Source: Roridomyces roridus
Lineage: Eukaryota > Basidiomycota > Agaricomycetes > Agaricales > Mycenaceae
Reading direction: 5' to 3'
DNA: 64,000 nt
Assembly: GCA_029378245.1 (NCBI GenBank)
Contig: JARKIF010000002.1
Location: 1,240,001 to 1,304,000 of the forward strand
This document shows, one piece after another, positions 1 through 11,993 of the stretch; position 1 is the first letter of the stretch, and every line of letters begins with the position of its first letter. The notes under the pieces are model-generated. The model did not search any database. It had not been told where the DNA came from and saw only the letters and a list, made by a program, of their open reading frames with translations. A program made the translations under genes and the position numbers.

Positions 1-3000
1 GTACATCAGGAACTATGACTTCAACTACCCTCAGACTAGAGCCCAGTTCACTGTGACCTCGTGTTCCGGCCACTTGACTGCCCACGACTTCCCCGACTCT
101 CACCGGTCATGGCAGTCTTGCGACCCGATCGACCTTTTCGAAGCGCCCGTCAACTCCTACGTTCCACAGGACAATAAAACCATCGAGACGAATCTTCAGA
201 GGGAAGCGCGGCGTGCAGACATGCTGATGATATGGACAGACTGCGACCGAGAGGGGGAGCACATAGGATCTGAGGTCAAGCGTGTTTGTCGGAAGGCGAA
301 GCCCAACATCGTCGTCAAGAGAGCGCGGTTCAGTGCCATTATCGCCCAGTGAGTCCCTCTGTCGTTCATGTATGGCACCGGACTTGAACTTTCACAGGCA
401 GATTCATAATGCTGCTCAACACCCCGTCGATTTGGACCAGGCACAGGCGGACGCCGTCGAGGCTCGCACCATCCTGGATCTCCGCATAGGGGCAGCGTTC
501 ACGAGAATGCAGACAAAGAACCTGGAGGGCACTATCGGGCCAGTGGCAGGCGAAAGAAAAGTCATCTCATACGGGCCCTGCCAATTCCCAACACTGGGAT
601 TCGTTGTCCAACGATACAAACAAGTCAAGAACTTTGTTCGAGAACCGTTCTGGTACATATTCCTGTCCCTCTCGCGTCCAGTCTCCTCGCAAGAGAGCAT
701 AGAAACAGAGTTCAAGTGGAAGCGCGGCATCTGTTCGACCACGACACCGCTGGAGTCATCTACGAGCATGTCCTCTCGAATCCGATGGCTCTGGTAACCA
801 AGGTGGCGGAGAAGAACACCAAGAAATGGTAATGTACCGCGTCATGGTCAACTCTCTGGTACTGACTACAATCAAGGAAACCCCTTCCTCTGACCACTGT
901 CGAGTTGCAAAAGGCCGGCTCAAGATTCCTAAAGCTCGCACCCAAGGCTGTTCTAGACGTGGCCGAGAAACTGTACCAGCAAGGCTTTGTGTCGTATCCC
1001 CGCACCGAGACCGATGAATTCGATCCTCAATTCGACTTTATGACACTCATCGAGAAGCAGACGGTCGATCCCGCGTGGGGTGATTTCGCTCGAGGGTCAG
1101 TGACTTCATTGATTCAGACATGATGTACTGAAACACCTGTTTTTCTGCAGCCTTCAGCAAGGCGGTTTCAGCAACCCTCGTCGCGGGAAACATAACGACA
1201 AGGCCCATCCTCCTATTCACCCAACCGCTCATGCAGGCGCTCTGGGCGGAAACGAAAAGAAAGTCTATGAATTCATCACACGGCGCTTTCTGGCTTGTTG
1301 CTCAAAGGATGCAGAGGGCTCGTTGACGACTGTTGATGTTGCATGCGGAGGCGAAGAATTCTATGCCACAGGTCAGGTTCATTCTAATCTAATCAAGAGA
1401 AACTGACGCTCTTCCCAGGGTTGGTCGTCCATGAGAGGAACTACTTGACTGTTTATCCCTACGACAAATGGACGGGGAACCGAGTACCTATATTTGCTGA
1501 GGGTGAGGAGTTCGAGCCGTCTGTCTGTGAGCTCCGAGACGGGACGACGACCTCGCCAAAGTACCTCACGGAGGCAGATCTGGTCACATTGATGGACAAG
1601 AACGGTATCGGTAAGTCGAAAAACTTTAATCTGTGCTTTGCTAGACTTCAAATAGGTACTGATGCAACAATCGCGCAACACATTGAAACGGTCATTAAAC
1701 GAGAATACGTGCTGGAAGAGTACGAGGGTCAAACCAAGTACCTGCTTCCTTCCACTCTCGGCATTGGGCTCGTGGAAGGGTACAACGAGATGGGGCTTGA
1801 ACACAATCTAAGCAAGCCGCAGCTTCGACGCGCGGTGCGTCCTTTGTATTTGATCAAACCGATAACACTAACGGCCCGTTACTACAGACGGAGCGGAGCA
1901 TGGTTCAGGTCTGCGATGGTGCGAAAACCAAGCATGAGATGCTCACAGAGAGTATCGAACAATATCGGGCGATGTTTGTTCTCGCGCGTGGACAGTTCAA
2001 TCGGGTGACCACGGTGCGTCGGATGGGTTTGAATTGCACCCAAGACTAATGCGTTTACGCGGTAGAGTGTTCGGAGATATCTTGACGGAGGGAATGGTGC
2101 TGGGGGCGGAGCTGGCGGTGGGGCTGGCGGAGGTGGTGGTGGAGGCAGAGGAGGCGGTCCGGGAGGCAGAGGAGCTGGCAGAGGGGCAGGTGGTGGAAGA
2201 GGCCGAGGAGTAGGGCCTGGTGGCGGGGGAGGACGTGGTGGTGGCCATGGCGGTGGCGGCGACAATGGAGGACCACCCAGGGGTCGCGGTGGACCACCTG
2301 CTCAAGGTAGAGGCGCTGCTCCTGCGTATCGGCCACCTAGTCCTCCACCTTTCGACCCTGATGATGAAGACGGTTGGTCTATTCATTCAACATACTGGCA
2401 AACTTACGCTCTAATAGATTTTACCGCTCCGCGCCCGCCAGTTCGACGAAATACGGCGCCTGCGAGGCAACCATCTCCACCCCCTTCCCCGCCCCCGCCC
2501 CCGCCACGGCGTCCACAGGTCTCCGTCCCGGACGACGATATCCAATGCAATTGCAACGTCCCTGCTGTCCAGAGAACCGTTACAAAGGAATCAGAGTCCA
2601 AAGGCAGAAAGTTCTGGACCTGCGATACTCGGAGTTGTAATTTCTTCAAGTGGGTCGAGGATGGACCAGTCGCCGGCGGCTCAAAGTCGATACCGGCAAA
2701 GCGCTCTTTTTCCACGGTACGCTTGCCCTCGCCGGACATGCAGTCACAGATTGAGCTGTTTAACAGCGACAAGATTCTGATGAAACAGGCCCGGGGCGCA
2801 AATGCAAATGTGATTTGACGGCGGTGCAAAGGACGGTCACGAAGGAGTCTGCGAATCAAGGCCGGAAATTCTGGAAGTGTCCGAATACCCAAGGCGCGGA
2901 GTGTTCGTACTTTGAATGGGACGACGAACCGCCACGAAGTACGAATGTTGGGTCGGGTGCGTCATTTGGTGCGGGAAGCCAAGGGGGAGGATCCAGAAGC

Positions 3001-3598
3001 ACGGATGTTTGCTACAAGGTTCGTGGCAACTCGCTCTCAAGACCCTTACCAAAGTTTGTAGTGCCAAATGCCTGGTCATTGGGCTAGCGGTAAGTGCTAT
3101 ATATGCTGCAGTCATCTTGGGTCTAAATGTCTGTTAGAATGTACCAACGGCGGGGAAGGCTCTTCGGCCAAGCGAGCCCGGTCCTTTGGGTCAAATTCCG
3201 ACTCTCGAGGCCCTGTCGGTGCCTGCTTCAAGTGCGGCGAAGAAGGCCACTATAGTGCGGGTCAGTGGTCCGCTCTGCTACTTTCATTCCCATTCAACCC
3301 CATCACATAGACTGCCCCAACGGTGGGAAGAGCTATCAATCAAAGGGACCTTCTCGTAGTGCCCCGGGTACTTGCTACAAGTGCAATGAAGAGGGGCATT
3401 TTGCGAATGGTGCTTTCAGTTTCTTTCCAAAATTGTGTGAGGCTGATGATAACGGCAGCCTGTCCCGGGGGTAGTTCGGGCTCCAAGCGTTCATCGAGTA
3501 CTCGTGGGACCGCCAAGCGAGGTAGGAGCACTAGCTCGTCCAGAGGCGGTGGTAGCAAGCGAGGCAGGGGTAAACGGACATTCGGTGTGCCAAGTTAG
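1..3598 (+). CDS. TOP3: DNA topoisomerase III (type IA), 5'-truncated by window edge
   Basis: Type IA topoisomerase that decatenates recombination intermediates with the RecQ helicase in the nucleus. The window opens inside the N-terminal TOPRIM region (frame 2, YIRNYDFNY); the acidic motif WTDCDREGEHIG is at about 230-265 and the catalytic-tyrosine motif FVSYPRTETDEFDP at about 985-1025. About ten introns of ~45-60 nt follow. After the core there is a Gly/Arg-rich stretch (about 2070-2320), a proline-rich linker, two GRF zinc fingers (CNCNVPAVQRTVTKES at ~2545 and CKCDLTAVQRTVTKES at ~2805), then three CCHC knuckles (CYKC...GHWASEC, CFKC...GHYSADC, CYKC...GHFANAC) and a basic RGRGK tail. Two single-base frame breaks are seen: near 723-728 (a base seems missing before HLFDHDTAG) and in the G4 run at 2793-2796. 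Either sequencing error or gene decay could explain them. Family assignment is certain. Confidence 0.93.
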
Positions 3599-3940
3599 TA
3601 CATTAGATTGTAGATGTTACGGCACCTGGAATCACGTTCTCGACACACACGCCCACGAAGAACCACACGATGCCTCTCGCGTGACATACGGAAGTTTTTG
3701 TGCCTGCCCGCTGCTGGCCGACTATTCGATCCTGGACGCGCCTGGTTTTTCAATTGGGCAGGCGAAATGCGGCGTCTGACGCAGCGAGCTGCCGGACTTC
3801 ATCGGCTTTCATCGGCTTTCAACGGCCGTTAACCTTTCCGGGCCCTCATCAACATTTTTCCCCACAAAAAATGTATTGGAATCGATTTAGCTTGAGTCAC
3901 TTGTTTGTTGGAGCCACCTTGTTTCCTCCGGTCTACTTCC

Positions 3941-6350
3941 ATGTCTGCCACCGAAGAAAAGAGATCTTACGCTGAAGAAGACGCTCCCACCAAACTCGAG
4001 GGACATGACGACCAATCCGACGTCGAGATTAACGACGCGGCGCACAGACGGATTCTCCGTAAACTGGACATCCATCTTTTGCCATTCGTGTCGCTGCTCT
4101 ATCTACTGTCTTTCTTGTGCGTCTCCTCGCATCTGCATATATCCCACTCACAACGATCCGGGAGAACAGAGATAGAGCCAATATTGTGAGTTTTCAATGC
4201 CATCTCTTCAATAGCTCTGAGACGAAGTTATTGTTCAGGGAAATGCCAAGGTTGCAGGTTTGTGCGATCCACCTCGCTTCATGATCTTCTCTCACTCGCC
4301 ACCCAGGGATGGCGAAGGACGCTGACCTCACTGGCCTTCGATACAATACTGTAAGAATGTTCGCCTTATAATCGGCACCGCGCTTACTAGGCGTCAAGAT
4401 CGCGGCCGTATTCTTCGTGAGTTTGGGGTTGCTCGCTTTTCGCTTCGCTGACTCCGCTTTAGCTACCTTATGCGTTCGCCGAAGTCCCCTCGTACGCTCC
4501 GTTCGCGTCATTGGTACCAATGAATTTTGACCGGCATTCAGAAATATTGCTCTGAAACTCGTCCGTCCATCTCGATGGAGTGCGTTCCACAGGGATTTCA
4601 AAAAAAAAAATCGCTTATTATTTTCAGTTCCGAGTATTATGCTTGCATGGGGTCAGAATACCATCTTCCTTCCTCAATTGCATGCTCACCAGGTTGTTCA
4701 GGCCTCATCATGACTCTCATGTGTTTGTGTAAAACGTATCACGATCTCATCATGTGCGCTATTTTCTATGCTTCCGAGTTCCTATCTGAATGACTGCCAA
4801 GTGCACGGTGCTTCCTCGGGCTTGCAGAGGCGGTTCGTCATTCTTCTTCTTCAAATTCCCTAGTTGCTGATTCATCCTAGGGATTGTTCCCCGGGGTAAG
4901 AAGATTGACCTGGTGGCAGTTTGTGGCAGTTTGTGTCTGATCGCAGCTACATATAGGTCACCTTCTATCTTTCCTTGTGGTATCGCAGACGCGATGTGGC
5001 TTCTCGTGTAGCTATATTCTTCTCCGCTGCGACTGTTGCTGGGGCATTTGGGGGCATTCTGGCCTTTGCGATCGAAAAGATGGAGGGCATCGGCGGTTTA
5101 CATGGCTGGCAATGGATTGTAAGCTCGGTTCTGATTTCACTGCAACTCGCTCATTATTGCGCGTAGTTTTGTTTGGAAGGACTGGGTAATTACTGTCTTT
5201 CTTCTAAAGTACCTGCACTGAAACCTGCTCGCAGCGACCGTTCTCGGTAATACATCCACCGTACCAGCCATTCCTGTTCTGATGCTTTTCAGTCGCCTTT
5301 GCATCATATTTCTACATGCATGATGTGCGCCAGCTTTTCGCACGCTCTGGATAAGCTCTGACATTTTCCAGTATCCCGCCACAGCGACGTTCCTCACGGA
5401 AGTGGAGCGGCAACAGGTTGTGCTTATGCTCAAGGAGGACGCGCAAGATCTTGCGACTCACTTTGAAATGAAGTTCGTTTGGCAGGCGTTGAGGGACTAT
5501 CAAAGCTATCTGCAGCTAGGCATATACATCGGGTAACTAGACCATCCGGCCCCAGGCCTCTTTTATAGCTCATCTTCATTCTCAGGCTAGTCGTTCCGGT
5601 TTATGCAATCGCGCTGTTTACGCCGACGATCGTCAACGAGCTGGGATTCACCGCGGCCCAGGCGCAATTGCTAACGATCCCTCCCTTTGTGTGTGGCTGT
5701 ATCGCCACCCTTGGGGTCGGTATCATGTCGGATAGATACAACCTGCGCGGCCCATTCATCATCGGGCCTGCTTTCGTTGGCCTTATTGGCTACATCGTTC
5801 TATACACGCAAAAGGTGCCAGGGGTGGCGTATGCTGGTGCCATCCTGGCTGCTGTCGGTGTATACCCCACGATCGCTGTTAACCTTGCCTGGGCTGGAAG
5901 TATCGCGGGGGGCGATGTGCGGAAAGGTCTGTAGCTCCATCATCTCTAGCTGGAAGTCTCTAATTTAGTACTTGCAGGCGTCGTTATTGCGATGGTCATC
6001 GGTTTAGGAAATTTGGGCGGAATTTGCTCCTCGTTCATTTACATCGACCCGCCGTACTTCCACATCGGTCACGGAACGTGAGTGAGCTCATGTTTTTGCC
6101 AGGGCTGCAGTCTAACGGATAACAGGATCATAGGATGGTTGTCTTGGACGTGCGTCTCGTTCATATGCTTTACCAGGGCTGCAGTCTGACGCATAACAGA
6201 ATCATCTTGAGCACTTTCGCGATGTGGGATTACAACCGGATTAACAAGAAACGGGACGCTTATTGTGCGCGTGAGGGGATTGACGCTAGCAGGAGGGCCG
6301 AGTTTAGGGACATGGGGAGCGAGAGTCCGCTCTTCCGATATACGATTTGA
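3941..6350 (+). CDS. MFS anion:cation symporter (allantoate permease/Dal5-like family)
   Basis: Major facilitator superfamily permease of the fungal Dal5/TNA1-type (ACS) family, which moves organic anions such as allantoate, nicotinate or pantothenate across the plasma membrane. The start MSATEEKRSYAEED precedes the family signature RRILRKLDIHLLPFVSLLYLLSFLDRANIGNAK, here split by two introns. Later exons give LPYAFAEVPSNIALKLVRPSRW, FGGILAFAIEKMEGIGGLHGWQWI, and the C-terminal half with VPVYAIALFTPTIVNELGF and a final cytosolic tail WDYNRINKKRDA. I count more than ten short introns; the two last ones (6078-6125 and 6150-6199) share almost the same 3' 28 nt. No frame break was seen. Substrate cannot be told from sequence. 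The stop lies 38 nt from the convergent HSF-like gene. Confidence 0.88.
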
Positions 6351-6388
6351 GGGCTATATTATTACAGGTATGAAGACGAAATGAAATA

Positions 6389-6948
6389 TCAAGTCCGCGG
6401 AAAAACCCTGTGAGAGTTGGAAGTCGCAGCTGCCTTCCAGCATCTAGCACACAGATGGGCAGGATGCTTGGTGCTGCGTCGAGCCATGTGGGATAAGCTG
6501 GCGTGTTGGCGTCGCGCGTTCATCGCTGCAGCATCGTGAACAACGGTGTTCATGTCCGGTCCTGGTCCGTGCAACTGGCGCCGCTGGATAAAGCGGACGA
6601 GCTCGGGGAGGTCTCGGCGGAAGTTGGGGTTGACAAAACGCAAGACGTCGGTGCCATTCTCAGGGAGTTTAAGCCTATGGAACCCGTACATCTCCAGCTG
6701 TCGAACGAAGGAGGCGCAATTACTGTGCTTGAACCACTGGACCAGGACTTCCTTTGAGAACCGTTGCGCGCCAATTACTGCGGCAGAAATTTAACAGAGG
6801 AGAACTGAGACTGCATAGCAAGCAGCATACGGAAGAACGTTTCTCCTGAGGGCGACCATCCAACGACATCGTTGGACTCTTCTTCGTCAACCATGGCACG
6901 GAGCTTTGCAAGGAAACCGATTAACCGTACAGGCACAGAGGCGGCCAT
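6389..6948 (-). CDS. Small HSF-type DNA-binding domain protein
   Basis: Heat-shock-factor DNA-binding domain with almost nothing else. Start ATG at 6948 (MAASVPVRLIGFLAKLRAMV), one 53-nt intron (6830-6778), then the hallmark HSF helix region FSKEVLVQWFKHSN, ASFVRQLEMYGFHRL and NPNFRRDLPELVRFIQRRQ. The predicted product is about 168 aa. Normal fungal HSF1/SFL1/SKN7 proteins follow this domain with a coiled coil and long activation regions; here the frame ends after about 60 further residues (HGPGPDMNTVV...HRVFPRT) with no heptad pattern. It may be a stand-alone regulator, a truncated paralogue, or a model lacking a downstream exon. It converges on the permease gene and diverges from CCR4 with a 466-nt shared upstream region. 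Family call is firm; function is inference. Confidence 0.8.
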
Positions 6949-7414
6949 GGCGTTGAGAGAGGAGAGTTGTAGGCTCGATACAGCCTCTGTAGCTACAGCA
7001 GCGTTGCGTGAAGTCGTTCAGATCAGGGAGTTGGGGTGTTGACGTAATCCGAGTCCTTCGAAGCCACTGCGTCGAGTTTGTATCGCTGTCCGCGACTGTC
7101 CCTCTCTCTCGGCCTCGTGCATACGTTCCTCGACCACTCCTTCATCCACACTCTCAAAATCCCCGTACATTTTATCCCATATCTTGCTTCCCGAGGAACA
7201 AGTGTCCAGCTTGCGCGTACGCTGGCCAGCCATCTCCCGTGTTCCTCGTCGCTCTAGTTGGGTTTCTCGAGGTAAATTGGCCCATTTCCGTCTCGCCTTT
7301 GCTGACGAGGTCACAGTATTCTTTGTACCGGGATTACCCAGACGATATCGGACCATAGTACCTTGTCCCGACACTCCGATTCTAATAATCTGGTGTGCTG
7401 CGATATAGCATGCA
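6949..7414. promoter_or_regulatory. Divergent intergenic region between HSF-like gene and CCR4
   Basis: A 466-nt stretch between two divergent start codons. Open frames run across it on both strands but none has a recognisable domain or sensible splice continuation. It presumably holds both promoters; no clear TATA box was identified. Confidence 0.4.
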
Positions 7415-9709
7415 ATGTACTACCCACAGCAGTCGCCGGGAATGTCCCAGAAACTACCAGCACATCATGACCAGTCCAACCCCTGGAATCGACAGCACCT
7501 CGTTACTCCTCAAAGCCAGCCCCCTCCCACATCGCCAGGATATACCATGTATACCAACGGCGCCATTATGCAACATCCACACATGCCACCGATGCAGCAT
7601 CACCACCACCAGAACTCGCTGGGACACTATCCCTCTCCCCCGAGTCAGCTGCAGCAGTCGCCGGCTGCCCAACCTATAAGCCCACATTGGCAGTCGCAGT
7701 TGATGAAGTACGAGGTGTGTCTTGGACTCTATTTTCTGCTACGTGGAGCTGACTTTGGGAGGAGTCGGTTCGAGCGGCACGATCACCGCACCACCGTGCT
7801 CGTGCGAGCGCTATGGCTTCGCGAGGCGCCACAAAGTCCGCCATTACTATCACGAATCCCAACAAAGCCTTGGAAGAAGAACAACCCCCTTCTCCGTCCT
7901 TGGCTTTGGCCATGGCAATCAACCACCCCTCCTCCACGGTCGCACCCGCCGCGGATGCTGCAATGCGGCCAGCAGCTCCCCGGCCCCCAGAAAACACATG
8001 GACGCAACTGGACATGGGCGGTGTCAATATCAAGTCCATACCTCCCAACTCTGGACTGTTTTCCTTCACCTTCCTCACCTGTCTTTACCTCAACCACAAC
8101 TCCCTCACCTCCGTTCCCCCCGAAATATCGAAGCTCCGGCATTTGGATCTTCTAGATCTTTCGGGAAACAACCTGTCTAGTCTCCCCGTCGAGATAGGCA
8201 TGGTGACCAGTCTACGAGAGTTGTATCTCTTTGACAATCACCTGACCTACTATCCCGTACGAGTACGGCACCCTGCACCGGCTGAAGACGTTGGGTATCG
8301 AGGGAAACCCCATGGACGCTCAGCTGAAAGCCCTCTTGCAAAAGGATGGCACGCAGGCAGTCATATCTCACCTTCGCGACCAGGGTCCCATGCCAATAGG
8401 ACCTCCACCGCGACCCTGTCATCACACTCAACCCGACGGAACTTGGCCTTGAAACGGTCAAAGTCATGTCGTACAATATTTTGTGCGAAAGGGCTGCGAC
8501 GGCCAAGATGTACGGCTACACGCCTTCCTGGGCGCTTGCGTGGGACTACCGCAAAGCCCGAGTCATGCAAGAAGTGACAGAGGGTAATGCGGACGTCGTG
8601 TGCTTGCAGGAGGTGGACTATAGGCCAATACGAGGACTTTTTCACGCGGCAGATGGGCGACCTGGGGTACGAGGGCGTGTTCGGGGCCAAGTCGCGGTAC
8701 AAGACGATGCAGGACTCGGATAGGCGGCAAGTTGATGGGAGTGCGACGTTCTTCAAAAAGGACCGGTGCGTGCTGTTGTCCTTGTTCTTCCGTGAGATGC
8801 TCACTCCGTCTAGCTTCCAACTTGTCGAGAGTCACCTGGTCGAGTTCAATTCCATCGCCATGCAACGGCAAGACTTCAAGAAGACGGATGATATGTTCAA
8901 TCGCGTTTTGGGCAAAGACCATATCGCTGTCGTCTGTCTATTGGAGGATCTCGTCTCGGGTTCACGGATTATCGTGTCAAATACGCATCTCCACTGGGAC
9001 GCTGCGTATGCAGACGTCAAGCTCGTTCAGACCGCGCTGTTAATGGAGGAGATCGAGAAGATCGCCAACGGGTTCGCCAAGTACCCCCCGCGACCACCAG
9101 ATGCTCCCAGCGCGACTGATCAAGAGATGCCCGTTCCTCGGCCACCTCCCCCGACGTACTCGGACGGGACCAAGATTCCGATGCTCATTTGCGGGGACTA
9201 CAACAGCATACCGTCTTCCGGCGTGTACGAGTTTCCTCTCTAATGGGAGCCTGTCGGCATCCCACCCCGACTTTTTACGCCACACGTATGGGAATTACAC
9301 CTCGGAAGGCCTAAGGCATCGACTAGGTCTGAAGAGCGCGTATAGCACAGTGACGGCGGGCGGAGTGCCGGATGAGATCATGTCCATGACGAACGTAACC
9401 CCAGGCTTCCGTGGCATCCTCGACTACGTGTGGTACACTGCGGCGAATTTGATCCTGGATTCCGTGGTGGGAGACATCGACAAGTCTTATTTGGACAAGG
9501 TCGTGGGTTTCCCTAATCCGCACTTCCCATCCGAGTGCGTCCTTTTTTCTGCTCTCTTGACTGTTTTGATTTATGAGTATTCCTCTAGCCACATTGCCCT
9601 CACGGCCACCTTAGCCTCAAGCCGCGACCGCCACCGGCCAACTCATAACGTCGTTGCCGCTCCATTTATCATTCCTCTTTTTTATATCGTGCACTTATTG
9701 GATTCCTAG
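7415..9709 (+). CDS. CCR4: CCR4 mRNA deadenylase, interrupted by four +1 frame breaks
   Basis: Catalytic subunit of the CCR4-NOT complex, which shortens mRNA poly(A) tails. The order is as in fungal CCR4: a Gln/Pro/His-rich N terminus (MYYPQQSPGMSQK...), an intron after LMKYE, leucine-rich repeats (LDMGGVNIKSIPPNSGL, LYLNHNSLTSVPPEI, LDLSGNNLSSLPVEI), then the endonuclease/exonuclease/phosphatase domain: VMSYNILCERAA, YGYTPSWALAWDYRK, VVCLQEVD, NTHLHWDAAYADVK, ICGDYNSIPSSGVYE, and after a final intron FPSDHIAL. Protein homology switches frame near 8254-8257, 8410-8412, 8619 and 9231-9234; each can be explained by one extra base. Introns cannot explain them because flanking residues stay collinear. 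Either the gene is decaying or the assembly has insertion errors. The C terminus after FPSDHIALTATLASS is atypically extended. Confidence 0.9.
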
Positions 9710-10000
9710 TCGTACAATGGTTTGGCTCCGGTACTTGCTACACTTCCCCTTTTCCTATCCTTTTGTTTATTTCCTCTCTTCTACCAACTTCTTCCCTCAA
9801 TTCTATTCCACTTCTACTTTTCATCCTTCTCATGCTATCGTCGCTTGTCATCGCTAGTTTCTTATCCGCACTGTAGCACTGTACAGAACCCAACGTTGTA
9901 GTACACGGCCGTCTGATACAAAAACTATTCTTTCCATCTCTTTCTTGTGGCGGTGCCACTGTGTGATCGTCATCCCCTATCTTCTTGTCCTCTTCCAGCA

Positions 10001-11993
10001 TGACGCGTCGAACCCGCCAATCTCTCCGCCTGAAGAATGGAAACCCGTTTCTGGATCTTCCTCTTGACGTGTTGCTCGAAGTCTGTTCTCGTCGCTATCG
10101 AAGAGGCGTAATTTCGTGACCGAAATCTTTCCAGATATTCACACTCGTGGATCCCTTGACGCTTCTGTATCTGGCCAGAACCAACAAAGCTTTACGTGGA
10201 TTCTTGCTGGACCGGCAGAACTCGAACATCTGGCGCGCGTCTTTGCAAGCCGTAGAGAGCGCGCCGCCTCTGCCCCCCGCGTGCATGGACGACCCAGCGT
10301 GGTGTCGATTGCTTTTCGAAGAGATCTGTCATGTGTGTGCCCTCTTTCTGCTTTTAAGTCGCGTCTTGATGTACCCTCAGGTTTGTTTTGCGCAGCTGGA
10401 GCATGACTACCACTCCGATCCTATTTGGTGGGAATTCGGAGCCAGATACTGTCAAGGCTGCTCGGGAAGCCAGTGAGAAGAAATCTGTACAGGATTTCAA
10501 TGGTGCCGTTCAACTTGTCTTTCCAGGACCGTGATGAATATTCCCTCCAAACTCAGCGCGGCGCAGCCGACCGAGACATACACTTCGATATTCGTCAATG
10601 GCGTGTTCCCTCGTATCAACGGTCAGTCTGAGACTCTGACCGCGCCAGATTGAGATTAATTTTTTGCATGTCTAGGTGCTTATCTTGCAAGGGACGTACA
10701 GGATTTCACAGCAAAATATTGTCGTGTTAAATCGACCCTTGCCTCTCAATCGGCTTCCACCACCAAAGCGGCGATCAAGGCTGCAAAAGGCAAACTCTTG
10801 CGGGAGCGCAAAGCCCAGACGAAAGCTATCAATAATGTCTGTGCTGCTGCAGAATTTCTAATTTGATGCTCAATATGCTTGCTACAGTACTCGAAGATTG
10901 GAAAAGCGTGGATGGACCGCATTGTCCAAGGTAGAATCAGGGAAGTCAGGGCATTGAAGGCTGTTCGCTGTTCCAAGTACGTCGCACGGTTGAATTTCAT
11001 GGCCATAGTTTTGAACCGAGCTCCCAGCGTTCAAACGAAGCTGCGTGAAGCTGGCTGGCCCGAAAACATCGTTCTTTGGGCGCGATATTTGTTGGAAGCC
11101 CACCCTCTTGTTACGATACCGCAAGTCCTCAGTGATGAAGGTATTTGCCCCTTCCAACCACGAAATTTATCTCACTTTCCTCAGAATGGGACGAAATCAA
11201 AGCTGAATTGACCAAGGACCTAGAGGTTCACGTCACGCCCAAAGTTCTAACAGAGCGGATACAGCTTTTGCAGCAAACATTTCCGGATCCTATCACCGAA
11301 AACATCCAAAACCTCGCTATACCTCCCCGGTTGGTCGACGTCGCATTGATACCGGAGGTGAGGGCGGTCTTGGAGAATCCCGACTTGAAGCTGGTCCTCA
11401 AGAAGGAGGATCTTGAGGGAGCGCTGAAATCTCAACTGCCCGACCTTGTGGAATCGTGGTCTGCAGCGTTCGAGAAAAAGCTTCGGAAACACGTCAAAGC
11501 GTGGCTGAAAACGAGGTTTCCCGATACGGACATCGTTGGCGATCCTTTGGAGCATGCGGTCGTGGTGTTCATGTGCGACTGGACTTGCTGCACAAGTCAT
11601 TTCAGTCCCGGACAATGGAAGAAGTGCCCGCACCATGACGGACTCGGTGGCAGCCGGTGGAATTTGAGCCAAAAGTACGAGAGAGTGGCGCAAGAAGTCA
11701 TCCGGCAAGACCCATGCTCTCTTGACCGGGCTTTCCGACTTGCAGACGCCAGAATGAATGGTGTGGTGGATCATGTTATCAAGTTGTACGGAAAGGACCC
11801 ACAGACGGCGACGTGCGGGGAAGATGCCTGGCAAATTGTCTTGTGTCAATTGCAGGAGTTCGACATGGGCCCAGGGAAAACGAGTTCTCCTGAGCTGGAG
11901 GGAGGCGGTGGTGCGTTTATCCATTTTTTCTCCTTGCGTGCTGTTGAGCAAATGACAGACGGCCCATTCTCATTGGGGCTCCGGCCAGTTTGA
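10001..11993 (+). CDS. F-box protein with CHVC/YCQGC zinc-binding motif, paralogue 1
   Basis: Basidiomycete F-box family, predicted substrate adaptor of an SCF ubiquitin ligase. MTRRTRQSLRLKNGNPFLDLPLDVLLE is followed by an intron, then IFTLVDPLTLLYLARTNKALRGFL completing the F-box, NIWRASLQAVESAPPLPPACMDDPAWCRLLFEEICHVC, and the second cysteine pair ARYCQGC. Downstream exons encode a Lys/Ala-rich helical segment (KAAIKAAKGKLLRERKAQTKA), YSKIGKAWMDRIVQGRIREV, and a long C-terminal exon with ELTKDLEVHV, PRLVDVALIPEV and CDWTCCTSHFS. Compared with its paralogue at 16804-18718, the last ~50 residues shift frame near 11815-11825: the conserved PGKL-C-VNC zinc motif lies in another frame ending at 11955, whereas the open frame ends at 11993. 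Only the family is certain; substrates are unknown. Confidence 0.82.

Noticed and set aside
1882..2386. Minus-strand Pro-rich frames over TOP3
   Set aside because: Antisense of the Gly/Arg-rich tract, a compositional artefact.
11247..11951. 234-codon minus-strand frame
   Set aside because: Antisense to the conserved last exon of F-box gene 1; the same exon in paralogue 2 supports the plus strand.
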